This document shows, piece after piece, positions 26,385 to 35,801 of a stretch of DNA of 64,000 nt (its first letter is position 1; each line of letters starts with the position of its first letter). The stretch is taken from contig CAZUXT010000003.1 in the NCBI GenBank assembly GCA_964624145.1, positions 143,677 to 207,676 on the forward strand. Direction: 5' to 3'. The notes beneath the pieces were generated by a model. The model was not told the DNA's origin. It saw only the letters and a list, made by a program, of their open reading frames with translations, and ran no database searches. Source of the DNA: WJMT01 sp964624145 (GTDB lineage: Bacteria; Acidobacteriota; Aminicenantia; Aminicenantales; Aminicenantaceae). The position numbers were made by a program, and so were the translations under genes.

Positions 26385-28493
26385 ATGACAAAAAAACACA
26401 AATACACCAATGAATTGATCAATGAGACCAGCCCTTATCTTCTCCAGCATGCTCACAATCCGGTCCAGTGGAATCCCTGGAATGAACAGGCCATTTCAAG
26501 GGCTGCAAAAGAAAACAAACCCATATTCTTATCTATAGGTTATTCTTCCTGCCATTGGTGTCATGTGATGGAGAGAGAATCATTCAAAAACAATGAAATT
26601 GCGGATATTCTCAACAAAAATTTTATCTCCATAAAAGCAGACCGGGAAGAAAGACCCGATATAGATGATATCTACATGTCTGCAGTGGTGGCATTATCCG
26701 GGAGAGGAGGATGGCCCCTCACCGTGTTTTTAACTCCTGATCTTAAGCCTTTTTTTGGAGGAACTTATTTCCCACCTGAAGATAAGCACGGAATGATAGG
26801 ATTCAGACATTTGATCACCCGCATCAGTGAGATATGGAAACAACAAAGACAAAGAGAAAAAATAATTTCGGATGCCGAACGCCTGACCAATGCATTAAAA
26901 GAAAGAAATTTGGCTGTTGTCTCTGAACCTCATGATGAAGAATTCAACAAAGATCTCATGAATAAGGCTGTTCAAGAATTAGAAAAATACTTCGATCCGG
27001 AGTGGGGAGGATTTGGGAGCGCGCCTAAATTCCCTCCATGCGGAACCATTTGCTTTCTTCTTCAGGATTATTATTACACTCAAAACAGCCGCTCCATTGA
27101 AATGGCCACCACCACACTGGACCACATGTATTTAGGGGGACTCTATGACCATTTAGCAGGAGGCTTTCACCGGTATTCCACAGACCGCAAATGGCTTTTG
27201 CCTCATTTTGAAAAAATGCTTTATGACAACGCTCAACTGGCCTCTGTCTATTCTCAAGCTTATTTAGTTACTGGAAACAAGAATTATGCACATATCGCTC
27301 AAAAGACATTTGAATACATCATGAATTATATGACCGATAAATCTGGAGGATTCTATTCAGCAGAAGATGCTGACATTGAAGGAAAAGAAGGGCTTTTTTA
27401 TCTCTGGAAACAAAAGGAAATCTATGACCTGTTAGATCAAAAGGAAGCTGACATTTTCTCCTATTACTATCAAGTCAAAAAACAAGGGAATTTCCCTTAT
27501 CAAGAATCCTATCATAAAGCAATGAATATCCTTCACATAACAGAGGGCATATCTTCGCTTTCAAAAAAATTCAATATGAGCAAAAAAAAACTGGGGGGAA
27601 TTCTGGATACAGCCAAATCCAAGTTATTAAGCATTCGAGATAAGCGGATCAGGCCTTTTTTGGATGATAAAATCATCACTTCATGGAATTCTCTCACCAT
27701 ATCTGCCTTTTCTCATGGATATCAAATACTGGATGATAATTCATACCTGAGCTATGCTCAAAAAGCGGCCCATTTCATAATCCACAACCTGCAGAATAAA
27801 GACGGCATTCTTTTCCATACTTACCGGTCCGGAGAAAAAAAATACTTTGCTTACCTGGAAGATTATGCCTTTTTTATTAGAGCCCTCATAGATCTCTATG
27901 AATCTGATTTTGATGAAAAGTGGATCAAACACGCAGAAAGGCTCACCGAGGATATGATAGACCTTTTTTGGGACCAAAAAAAAGGACATTTCCGAAATAC
28001 CAACCAATATCATAAAAACCAGATTGTAAGGACCATAACACTAAACGACACGGCTATCCCCTCTCCCTCAGGAGTCTCCGTAGAGGTTCTCATACGCTTG
28101 GGACACCTTTTTCAAAGAAACGATTATCTGGAAAGATCACAGAAAATCCTTCAATCTATCATCAAATATGTTTCTGAATACCCCCAGTCCTATATGAAAA
28201 TGCTTTTGAACGTGAGTTCTCTGGTTTACCCACAAAAAGAAGTGGTTATAGTGGGGGGAAAAAAATCAGAACAAACCAAAAAGCTCATAAAGGCTATCAG
28301 GAAACATTTTATTCCCAATCACATTCTGGCTTTGCTGGACCCTAAAAATGAGAACCATCGGGATCTTCCCTCAAAAATCCCACTTCTGAAACACAAAAAG
28401 CTCATCAATGGAAAACCCTCTGTTTATGTATGCGAGGACTACAGGTGTAAAAATCCAGTGACATCTTCTGCCCAGCTTGAGAAACAGCTATAA
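26385..28493 (+). CDS. DUF255 thioredoxin-domain protein (YyaL/SPATA20 type)
   Basis: A 702-aa protein in the YyaL/SPATA20 family: an N-terminal thioredoxin-like DUF255 domain with NELINETSPYLLQHAHNPVQ and a redox motif CHWC (residues 56-59), then an (alpha/alpha)6 barrel with the GGLYDHLAGGFHRYSTD and HFEKMLYDNAQL blocks. Family members are cytosolic and implicated in redox or carbohydrate handling, without settled activity. I start at the ATG of MTKKHKYTNE. The upstream ATG at 26367 is also in frame. The last 89 bases overlap the convergent DUF3160 gene. Confidence 0.9.
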   Translation: MTKKHKYTNELINETSPYLLQHAHNPVQWNPWNEQAISRAAKENKPIFLSIGYSSCHWCHVMERESFKNNEIADILNKNFISIKADREERPDIDDIYMSAVVALSGRGGWPLTVFLTPDLKPFFGGTYFPPEDKHGMIGFRHLITRISEIWKQQRQREKIISDAERLTNALKERNLAVVSEPHDEEFNKDLMNKAVQELEKYFDPEWGGFGSAPKFPPCGTICFLLQDYYYTQNSRSIEMATTTLDHMYLGGLYDHLAGGFHRYSTDRKWLLPHFEKMLYDNAQLASVYSQAYLVTGNKNYAHIAQKTFEYIMNYMTDKSGGFYSAEDADIEGKEGLFYLWKQKEIYDLLDQKEADIFSYYYQVKKQGNFPYQESYHKAMNILHITEGISSLSKKFNMSKKKLGGILDTAKSKLLSIRDKRIRPFLDDKIITSWNSLTISAFSHGYQILDDNSYLSYAQKAAHFIIHNLQNKDGILFHTYRSGEKKYFAYLEDYAFFIRALIDLYESDFDEKWIKHAERLTEDMIDLFWDQKKGHFRNTNQYHKNQIVRTITLNDTAIPSPSGVSVEVLIRLGHLFQRNDYLERSQKILQSIIKYVSEYPQSYMKMLLNVSSLVYPQKEVVIVGGKKSEQTKKLIKAIRKHFIPNHILALLDPKNENHRDLPSKIPLLKHKKLINGKPSVYVCEDYRCKNPVTSSAQLEKQL

Positions 28494-30597
28494 ATTTTTG
28501 GGTCCATTTCGGCAGAGAAGGCCTTTGATTATTTTTTCCCATTCTTTGCCATTTCTCATCTGTTAACCGGTCATCCAAGGGATGCTTGAACTCATAATAA
28601 GAAAACACAGCTCCATGGCACAACCGGTAACCTTTAGGATCTCTGATAATCACGTATATATGAAAGGGAGATCCCACTCCTTCCTCTAAAACTTGAGAGG
28701 TGTTGAGATCTGTGTGAACATCAGCAATGATGTCCATCCGATGGTCTGTGTCCGAAGCTATTTTATCCTGCACGGATTCGGGAAATTCTGATAATTCTTT
28801 TAATGTGATCCCTATATTCCAAATGAAGGAATATTCTGCATCCGTTAATGATTTCTTCTCGAGCTCCTTTTCGGAAATCGTCCTGAGCTGCTCCAGGACA
28901 CGAATAAAGGCTGCTAACTTGTCCTGCACCTCAGGAACACTCATTTCCAAAACACTGTATGTTTCCCTCAACTGGATCATCATGTCCGTTATCCTCTGAT
29001 AAACCTCAGGATACGGTTCGACAAATCCATGGGTCAAAACTTGCTTGGGCATAGGAGCTCGCCCCATCATGGTATAGCTTTGTTTGGCATACAGGATTGT
29101 GTCATGCCTTAATTCTGTCCAGGAACCAAGGACCGTATTGATCTCTTTGTCTATCCAGGATTGGCTCTTCATAAACTCCGGAGCCTTCTCCCTATTGACT
29201 TCTCTCAGTAAGGGAAGAAAAGCATACAGCCATCTCCAATAAAGGTTTTGTTTCCAGTCCTTTGCTGTTAAGGAAGCAAATTCTTTTTGTAACCGGCCCA
29301 ACTGTTCATAATATCCCTCATACTCAGTATCTCCTTCGTTTTCCAGAATATCCAGCGCTCTTTTCGAACCTAAAACAGCACACACATCCAATCCCCTCGG
29401 AAACGCCCTGGCAGGGCCTCTGTTCGGAATCATTTCCATTGTTAAAGGCTTGTTTGTTCCCAAATATCTCAGATCTTCCTTTCCAAATACAAGATTTTGA
29501 AAAATATAAGAATCCGGAATAAACCTCTGCCCCATGAAATGAAATCCCATAGAAGTCTGCTCGAATGTTCCGTCTTCTTTAAAGGCAGCTCCGGAAAGTA
29601 TCCTTGGAGGCCTTAATGCAAAGGCTTTTTCAATAAACTCGGTTAAAAGGTCACCATCATTGTATTGATCGATACCTTCCTTTAATTGAAAAATTTCCTT
29701 TATCAAAGACACATAATCTATGGCATTTAAATCATCACTTTTTCCCACAAAATACACCGTAGGCTGATAAACCCTGTTCCATAATTCAAAAGCATTCTGG
29801 TCTCTCATCAGTGCATCAACCATTAAGAGTGCCTGAAGAGTCATTTTTCTTCCGTGAATAACAGCTTCTTCGCTTTTTCCCGGCTTTAATATGAAGTCTA
29901 TCCTTCCGTACCACATCATGACCTTAAAATACTTTTTAAATATCTCATTCCGGGTGTAGTGCCCTCTGGGGACATACTGACTGTAGTCTTCATAGGCATA
30001 AGGATGGACAAAAAGTGACGGATTTTCAATATAAGTCAAAAGCTCTCTGAATTTGATTCCTTCGTGTCCGGAAATGTTGTGCACTTCCTTATCCACTAAA
30101 TCTCCCAGCTCATAACCGGGCTCATAATCAGGATCCATCATTTTCTTTGCTACGGAAAAAAATCCGATATTCAAAAGGGCTGCCTGCTTGACCTGTTCAT
30201 CACTGGCTTCATCATACTGATTTTGAGAAATGCCCAGCATTCGGTCAGTGAGTTCCTCAGCATGGTCATTGAGCTTTTCAATCTCAAGGATCCTTAAAAC
30301 AGAGTCAAAAAAAACATGAGCCGTGTGCAATACTGCGTCGGTGGTTATGAAGATGGGATGGTTGTTCTTTTTGCATTCCAGGTAAACATCATAGGCATTT
30401 TTCTCATATCCGGGTATGACCACAAAACCATTGTGCCTCAGCATATCTAAGAAGTCCTCTGTAAACTGGACCTTTTTTAAAAGATCCAGTTCTTTGAGAG
30501 AGAATTGATCTGGCTCATTCACCGCCCATATCAAAACATTTGACATAAGGAAACAGACCAGAATTATCCCCGTGTATCCTATTATTCTTGTTTTCAT
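28405..30597 (-). CDS. Exported DUF3160 family protein
   Basis: A 730-aa exported protein with an N-terminal signal segment (MKTRIIGYTGIILVCFLM). The DUF3160 signatures are visible: NGFVVIPGYEKNAYDVY, FITTDAVLHTAHVFFDSVLR, GQRFIPDSYIF and the C-terminal HIYVIIRDPKGYRLCHGAVFSYYEF. The family is widespread in secreted proteins of Acidobacteriota, Aminicenantes and Chloroflexota, with no assigned activity. The 3' end overlaps the convergent DUF255 gene by 89 bases. Confidence 0.85.
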   Translation of the reverse strand: MKTRIIGYTGIILVCFLMSNVLIWAVNEPDQFSLKELDLLKKVQFTEDFLDMLRHNGFVVIPGYEKNAYDVYLECKKNNHPIFITTDAVLHTAHVFFDSVLRILEIEKLNDHAEELTDRMLGISQNQYDEASDEQVKQAALLNIGFFSVAKKMMDPDYEPGYELGDLVDKEVHNISGHEGIKFRELLTYIENPSLFVHPYAYEDYSQYVPRGHYTRNEIFKKYFKVMMWYGRIDFILKPGKSEEAVIHGRKMTLQALLMVDALMRDQNAFELWNRVYQPTVYFVGKSDDLNAIDYVSLIKEIFQLKEGIDQYNDGDLLTEFIEKAFALRPPRILSGAAFKEDGTFEQTSMGFHFMGQRFIPDSYIFQNLVFGKEDLRYLGTNKPLTMEMIPNRGPARAFPRGLDVCAVLGSKRALDILENEGDTEYEGYYEQLGRLQKEFASLTAKDWKQNLYWRWLYAFLPLLREVNREKAPEFMKSQSWIDKEINTVLGSWTELRHDTILYAKQSYTMMGRAPMPKQVLTHGFVEPYPEVYQRITDMMIQLRETYSVLEMSVPEVQDKLAAFIRVLEQLRTISEKELEKKSLTDAEYSFIWNIGITLKELSEFPESVQDKIASDTDHRMDIIADVHTDLNTSQVLEEGVGSPFHIYVIIRDPKGYRLCHGAVFSYYEFKHPLDDRLTDEKWQRMGKNNQRPSLPKWTQKFIAVSQAGQKMSLDFYTCSPRIHKQRVFH

Positions 30598-30806
30598 TTT
30601 TTCTCCCCCAGGAATCTATCTTCCGGCTTTGAAACACTCACTGCATTATACTGAATCCGATTTTTATAATTCAAACCATTTTTTAGATTTTCTTGCTTAT
30701 GGAATCCTGAAAAAGAAGAGATTCCATAAAATTTGCTTTTTCTTTGTTTTATACTATAATATATATAGTATTTATAGGATATAAGAACTTTTGTGAGAGA
30801 AACCAA

Positions 30807-31748
30807 ATGACAAAAAAAATTTTTATATTACTTTCTTTGTTTATTTTTTTCATCTCTTGTGCTGCAATAAAGGGAGACTTGGAGGAGACCGGTATGAAGA
30901 ACAAAGTCATCAAATCCGAAGAAGAATGGAAGGACATTCTGACACCTGAGCAGTTCCGGATTTTAAGAAAAGCGGGAACGGAAAAACCTTATTCCGGCGC
31001 TTACAATGACTTATGGGAACAAGGAATCTATCACTGTGCCGCCTGCGGGACCCCGCTTTTCAGCTCAGAGACAAAATATGACCATGGGACAGGCTGGCCC
31101 AGCTTTACTTCCCCTGTCAATGAAAAAAACATCACCTATCTCAAGGATACGTCACACGGCATGATAAGAACAGAGGTCAGATGCTCTGTGTGCGGTTCCC
31201 ATTTAGGCCACGTGTTTAACGACGGACCTGCTCCCACTCATAAACATTTCTGCATCAACTCTATTGCAATGGAGTTCAAACCTACAAAATCAGCTTATTT
31301 TGCCGCCGGATGTTTCTGGGGTGTCGAACACAAATTCAGTCAGGTCAAGGGAGTCCTTTCCACACAGGTCGGGTACTCCGGAGGAACCACCAAAAATCCA
31401 TCTTATGTCCAGGTCTGCTCGGGAAACACAGGCCATGCGGAAACTGTAAAAATTGAATACGATCCTTCTGTTATTAGCTATGAGGAAGTGCTTGATAAAT
31501 TTTTCTCTTTTCATGATCCTACCCAGCTCAACAGACAAGGTCCTGATGTAGGGACTCAATACAGGTCTGTTGTTTTCTATGTTGACGAGAACCAAAAACG
31601 TATCGCAGAGAAAAAAAGAACTGAACTTGAAGAATCAAAAAGATTTCAGGATCACATTGTCACGGAAATACAGCCTTTTGAAAAATTTTATAAAGCGGAA
31701 GAATACCATCAGAAATACATAGAAAAACAAAAGAAAACAAAAAAATAA
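30807..31748 (+). CDS. msrAB: Lipoprotein MsrB-MsrA methionine sulfoxide reductase fusion
   Basis: A 313-aa fusion, MsrB first and MsrA second. Start is the ATG of MTKKIFILLS (the frame is open to 30744); GAGAG precedes it. The N-terminus is a lipobox (FFISC, Cys at 18), so the enzyme is probably anchored at the cell surface or periplasm. The MsrB part shows the zinc-cysteine pair CAACGTPLF, SVCGSHLGHVF and the catalytic HFCINSIAMEF. The MsrA part shows AAGCFWGVEHKF and the downstream VGYSGG and GHAET. It reduces both R- and S-methionine sulfoxide of oxidised exported proteins. Thioredoxin-type electron donors are not in the window. Confidence 0.93.
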   Translation: MTKKIFILLSLFIFFISCAAIKGDLEETGMKNKVIKSEEEWKDILTPEQFRILRKAGTEKPYSGAYNDLWEQGIYHCAACGTPLFSSETKYDHGTGWPSFTSPVNEKNITYLKDTSHGMIRTEVRCSVCGSHLGHVFNDGPAPTHKHFCINSIAMEFKPTKSAYFAAGCFWGVEHKFSQVKGVLSTQVGYSGGTTKNPSYVQVCSGNTGHAETVKIEYDPSVISYEEVLDKFFSFHDPTQLNRQGPDVGTQYRSVVFYVDENQKRIAEKKRTELEESKRFQDHIVTEIQPFEKFYKAEEYHQKYIEKQKKTKK

Positions 31749-31760
31749 CAGTTCCTATCA

Positions 31761-33065
31761 TCAAGTTGATTTGATTCTGAGTATATGTTTTCTTGAAAGC
31801 AGGCTTAAGGACAATCCCCTTGCTATCATAAACATGGTCAGCGCCAGCCACAAGCTGTGATTTCCGATAAGGCCAACAAATAGATAATAAACAGGCAGGA
31901 AAATCCCTAAGGTCGAGAGCAGCATCATATTGCGCATGTGTTTTGTTGCTGTCGCTCCTATGTAAACTCCATCCCACATGTAAGCCACTGCTCCGGTAAC
32001 CGGGATCAGAGCTATCCACCACACATAACGGGAAGCTGTTTCGATCACGGGTTTAAGGTCTGTAAAAACATACAGCAAGCTTTTTCCGAAAACACCAAAA
32101 AAAACCGCAAAAGCAGTACCTGTTCCGCATCCCCATATAAACAGCCTCTTCACAGCCAACATCAAACGGTTCCTATCCCCTGCTCCCGTGAACCGACCGA
32201 CAAGACTTTCAGCAGCAAAAGCAAAACCGTCCACTCCATAGGACATGAGTGAAACATACTGGAGTAAGATCTGATTGGCAGCCAGAACCAGCGAATCCAT
32301 ATGAGAAGAGGCTGCCGTAAAGAAGGCAAATGTAAACACAAGGCAGATGGTTCTTATGAAAATATCTGTATTAACCGAAAAAAAATGTTTTAAGGGCTCA
32401 AGTCTCAGCACTAATCGGCGCTTGCAGTCTTTCAAATGATGCCTGTATTTCAGAACAAAAAAGATAACAGCCATCATCATTCCCGCATACTGGGCACACA
32501 CTGTTCCGAGCGCAACTCCATCTGACTTCATTCCCAAGCAGAACACGAAGAACACATTAAAGCCGATATTCACCAGGTTGACCAGGATAGTCAGGACCAT
32601 AGGGTATCTTGCATTCTGCATACCTAAAAACCAGCCATAAAAAACATAAATGGAGAGTGTGGCCGGAGCCGCATAAATCCTGATAGAGAAATACTGCACT
32701 GCCAGAGATTTGATGGCTTGCTCTCCAGGTATCAGCGAAAATCCGATCCAGGCAATAAAACCCCGGAATATGATGACAACAGCGCTTCCAACCAAAGCGA
32801 CCAACAAGCCTCTTATTAATATAGCTATGACCTCTTCTCTGTCTTCTCTTCCGAAAGCCTGGGCTGTCAGCCCGGTCGTCCCCATACGCAGGAATCCGAA
32901 ACCCCAGTAAATAAAATTGAAGATCAAGCTCCCCAAGGCTACGGCGCCGATATAGTATTCTGATTCCAGACGCCCCATCAAAGCTGTATCCACCATCCCC
33001 AGTAACGGAATGGATATATTGCTGATAATTATAGGGATGGAGAGGCGGAGTATCTCTTTGTTCAT
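31761..33065 (-). CDS. MATE family transporter (DinF type)
   Basis: A 434-aa polytopic protein with twelve hydrophobic segments and the MATE/DinF features: LSIPIIISNISIPLLGMVDT at the N-terminus, GFLRMGTTGLTAQAFGR, and YGVDGFAFAAESLVGR. Members exchange cations against drugs or lipid-linked substrates. It is the last gene of a four-gene cluster whose successive ORFs overlap by four bases (ATGA), so translational coupling to a methyltransferase, FrhB-like protein and GT2 suggests a role in moving a modified glycan or lipid rather than drug efflux. This function is inference. Confidence 0.88.
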   Translation of the reverse strand: MNKEILRLSIPIIISNISIPLLGMVDTALMGRLESEYYIGAVALGSLIFNFIYWGFGFLRMGTTGLTAQAFGREDREEVIAILIRGLLVALVGSAVVIIFRGFIAWIGFSLIPGEQAIKSLAVQYFSIRIYAAPATLSIYVFYGWFLGMQNARYPMVLTILVNLVNIGFNVFFVFCLGMKSDGVALGTVCAQYAGMMMAVIFFVLKYRHHLKDCKRRLVLRLEPLKHFFSVNTDIFIRTICLVFTFAFFTAASSHMDSLVLAANQILLQYVSLMSYGVDGFAFAAESLVGRFTGAGDRNRLMLAVKRLFIWGCGTGTAFAVFFGVFGKSLLYVFTDLKPVIETASRYVWWIALIPVTGAVAYMWDGVYIGATATKHMRNMMLLSTLGIFLPVYYLFVGLIGNHSLWLALTMFMIARGLSLSLLSRKHILRIKST

Positions 33066-33838
33066 CTCATTTTTTTCAGAACAAAGCTTCTCCTTAAACC
33101 AATGAGTCTTAAAATATCTTCTGAAAGTGCTTTTTCCAGCTTCTTGTTCATCTTGATCGATAACGGATTGTTGAAAGGAAGGACAATGGTCGTATTCTCA
33201 TTGAGTACGTCTAAACCATTTTCTTTGAAAAGCTGAAGCAGTTTTTTCCTTCTGAGAAAATTATGGGGCCCCTCACTGTGATGGATTTCAAAAATAGCGG
33301 CAAACCAATGCATGGGCTCCCATAAAATATTGGGGCAGGTCAGCACCATGATCCCTCCGGGTTTGAGAACACGGGCAAGCTCTCTCACAAAAGTACCCAC
33401 ATCGCTGATATGCTCAATGGTCTCATAGGTGGCAACCAGGTCAAAATATCCGTCTTCAAACGGGAGCCTGTATTCAAGCACCTTAACGGATTCATAATAA
33501 TCTTTTTTGCCTTTTAACCTCTCATCTGCCAGAGATAAAAGATAATCCGAAAAATCAGCTAAAACAGATCTTTCAACCAATCCCTTCTCAATCCAAAATT
33601 CGGTCCCCTTTCCGGATCGGGCCTGTATATCCAGCATGACCATTTTGTCCTTAACATAACGCTGCGCCAGCTCCCAGGAATTTGTAAACCTCCGGTAGTA
33701 GCTGTAGGTGCTTTCATTGATATCATCATAATCCGTAACACTGTCCCAAAAATCTCCAACTTCCTTCAAACTCCACCCTCTGCATGTAAAATATTTGTAC
33801 TCAAGTACAGCCCGTTTTATCGCGCCTTTAAGGTTCAT
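33062..33838 (-). CDS. Class I SAM-dependent methyltransferase
   Basis: A 258-aa Rossmann-fold methyltransferase (Methyltransf_11 type). The SAM-binding region reads MVMLDIQARSGKGTEFW, and downstream are LPFEDGYFDLVATYETIEHI and ARVLKPGGIMVLTCPN, with the motif II/III spacing expected of the family. The first glycine-rich loop has an unusual SGKGTE. It overlaps both neighbours by four bases, so it is the third gene of the GT2-FrhB-methyltransferase-MATE operon. It likely methylates a glycan or lipid intermediate; substrate unknown. Confidence 0.85.
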   Translation of the reverse strand: MNLKGAIKRAVLEYKYFTCRGWSLKEVGDFWDSVTDYDDINESTYSYYRRFTNSWELAQRYVKDKMVMLDIQARSGKGTEFWIEKGLVERSVLADFSDYLLSLADERLKGKKDYYESVKVLEYRLPFEDGYFDLVATYETIEHISDVGTFVRELARVLKPGGIMVLTCPNILWEPMHWFAAIFEIHHSEGPHNFLRRKKLLQLFKENGLDVLNENTTIVLPFNNPLSIKMNKKLEKALSEDILRLIGLRRSFVLKKMR

Positions 33839-34884
33839 CCTGTTTGCTTCCTATCCATTAAAGCCACCGGTTCTTCTCCCAGATCCACATCAATCCCAAT
33901 GGTCCATTTTCTTCTTTGTCTTGATAAGAACATGAGTAGCCGGAAGGGAATAAGGCTTCTGATTGCTTTTGTTTTTACAATTTGATGGAGGAGATTTAAA
34001 AAAAACCCCATGCCATACTTTTTGTACTTCAGATTATGCCAGTGCATGTGAACCAATTCCTGTTCTTTGATGCCGTATAATTTTATTTTATTCTCCTGCT
34101 TCATTCTCTCAATAAGCTCCGCTCCTGCATCAGTCCTTGCTATGACCACCGAGGCATTCTTTAGCGAATTTATCCAAGCATCTCCCAATACAATATCCGC
34201 TCCTTCTCCCATATAGAGAGAACACTTTTTACATCCTTTGCGTAAAAACATCAAATCCACCAGTTCATAACATTCTTTTCCAAAGCGGACAACACGGTCG
34301 TCCTTTGTTCTTACCATAAATCCACCCGGATACTCACCCCATCTATAGGCCATCTCATCAATATTTTCTTTTTTGATCCCTGCTTTTTTTATCAGGTATT
34401 CGGTCGCATCTCCGGTTATATTATACCCGCAGAAAAAACTTATTATGTATTTGATGTTCGTATACCCGTTCTTCTGCATTTGACGCACAGCCCGAACAAA
34501 ACAGGGCTGTAAAAAAACAGCCGTTTCATTTTCCTTCTCTAAATCAATAAGCCTCTTCAAAGGTTCAAATCCCATGAAAACATATTTCGATCCGGAAATT
34601 TTTCTGGCGTCTTCCGCATTCCGCACAGCTTGATACTCAGGAAGATACGGGCAGTCTTGAGAAAATCCTACCCCTATCACTGTCTTGACTCTATTGTTCT
34701 CCAGAAGAAATCCGGAAATCTCAGTGCCAACCCCCCCTGAGGAGCCCATTTGGCGGTGTGCGGGATCTAAACTGAACCCGATACACAGCTTTTGATAATC
34801 CGAAACCAAATACCGGGAATCATAACTTTTACTGAAACTTCTTTTGCGAAAAAAAAAACCTTTTGTGCCAGATTTGTTTTGCAA
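33835..34884 (-). CDS. FrhB-type protein (coenzyme F420 hydrogenase beta-subunit-like)
   Basis: A 349-aa protein with the FrhB/FdhB domain. It has SSGGVGTEISGFLLE, SGSKYVF, and the cysteine cluster CKKCSLYMGEGADIVLGDAW. The usual N-terminal pair of 4Fe-4S ferredoxin motifs is absent, so only the C-terminal cysteines remain. Such stand-alone FrhB proteins are often found in polysaccharide gene clusters, commonly beside pyruvyltransferases; their role is not established. The start codon is TTG, three bases after the GT2 stop, with AAGGA upstream, which supports translational coupling. Confidence 0.8.
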   Translation of the reverse strand: MQNKSGTKGFFFRKRSFSKSYDSRYLVSDYQKLCIGFSLDPAHRQMGSSGGVGTEISGFLLENNRVKTVIGVGFSQDCPYLPEYQAVRNAEDARKISGSKYVFMGFEPLKRLIDLEKENETAVFLQPCFVRAVRQMQKNGYTNIKYIISFFCGYNITGDATEYLIKKAGIKKENIDEMAYRWGEYPGGFMVRTKDDRVVRFGKECYELVDLMFLRKGCKKCSLYMGEGADIVLGDAWINSLKNASVVIARTDAGAELIERMKQENKIKLYGIKEQELVHMHWHNLKYKKYGMGFFLNLLHQIVKTKAIRSLIPFRLLMFLSRQRRKWTIGIDVDLGEEPVALMDRKQTG

Positions 34885-34887
34885 TCG

Positions 34888-35751
34888 CTAATCCTTCATC
34901 CTTTTGTCAATCAAGTCAGCCAAAAGCCCGACAATAAACAATTGAAACGCAGCCATAAATAAGAGAGTGATAGTCGTCACAAAGGCTTCGGCGATAAATA
35001 TCCTGTACAGAAGGAGGATAAATCCAACAATGAAAAAAAGAAAGCTCAAAGGCATGAATACTTTTAAGGGTTGGAAATAAAGAACTGTCCGGACGATTAA
35101 CTTTAAAAATCCATACGTATCTCTTAAAGGACGGAGCTTTGATTTGCCCTCTCTTTTATGGTAATCAATCGGAATATACTCCACTCTGTATCCATTGGTC
35201 AAAAGAGCTAAGGTTATGGTCATGGTAAAAGAAAATCCCTCAGGCAGTATCCTGTTGAACTTGCTTATCAAATCCTTTCTAATCAATCTAAGGCCTGAAT
35301 TGATATCAATGATATTCTCTCCGGACAGATAATCAGCGAGCTTTTTTATAAACCATTTCGCTGGTTTCCGGATCAACGGGATCTTGACATTTTCCCCTGT
35401 CCTGGCACCCACGACCATATCGATGTTCCCTTCTCTGTATTTTTTTAACAGATCGGGGATTTTTTGACTGGGATACGTGGCATCCGCATCCGTGATAATT
35501 ATGATATCAGAGGAAGCCTGTCTCACTCCCGTCTTAATGGCCGCGCCGTACCCTTTATTCACATCATGACGGATGAGTTTCACTTCCGGGAATTTCTTCA
35601 CTATGCTTGAGGTCGTATCCTTTGAACCATCATCTACAACTATGATCTCAAATTCACTTGAAAACTTTTTCATGCCTTCCAAAACACTTCCTATCCCTTT
35701 TTCTTCGTTAAAAGAGGGTATGATTATTGTTGCTTCCTTATGAATACTCAT
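34888..35751 (-). CDS. GT2 family glycosyltransferase with C-terminal membrane segments
   Basis: A 287-aa GT-A fold enzyme of the polyprenyl-phosphate mannosyl/glucosyltransferase type. IIIPSFNEEKGIG and VVDDGSKDTT bind the nucleotide-sugar; the DADATYP motif is the DxD-like acidic site. The last ~60 residues hold two membrane helices (FMPLSFLFFIVGFILLLYR and a second LFMAAFQLFIVGLLADLI). AAGGAG precedes the ATG. First gene of the four-gene operon, so it would charge a polyprenyl carrier with a sugar that later enzymes modify. The sugar is unknown. Confidence 0.88.
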   Translation of the reverse strand: MSIHKEATIIIPSFNEEKGIGSVLEGMKKFSSEFEIIVVDDGSKDTTSSIVKKFPEVKLIRHDVNKGYGAAIKTGVRQASSDIIIITDADATYPSQKIPDLLKKYREGNIDMVVGARTGENVKIPLIRKPAKWFIKKLADYLSGENIIDINSGLRLIRKDLISKFNRILPEGFSFTMTITLALLTNGYRVEYIPIDYHKREGKSKLRPLRDTYGFLKLIVRTVLYFQPLKVFMPLSFLFFIVGFILLLYRIFIAEAFVTTITLLFMAAFQLFIVGLLADLIDKRMKD

Positions 35752-35801
35752 TTCTCAGGCTCCTTATGAAATACTTAAAACGCTGGTTCCCCTTCCTTGA
35801 A

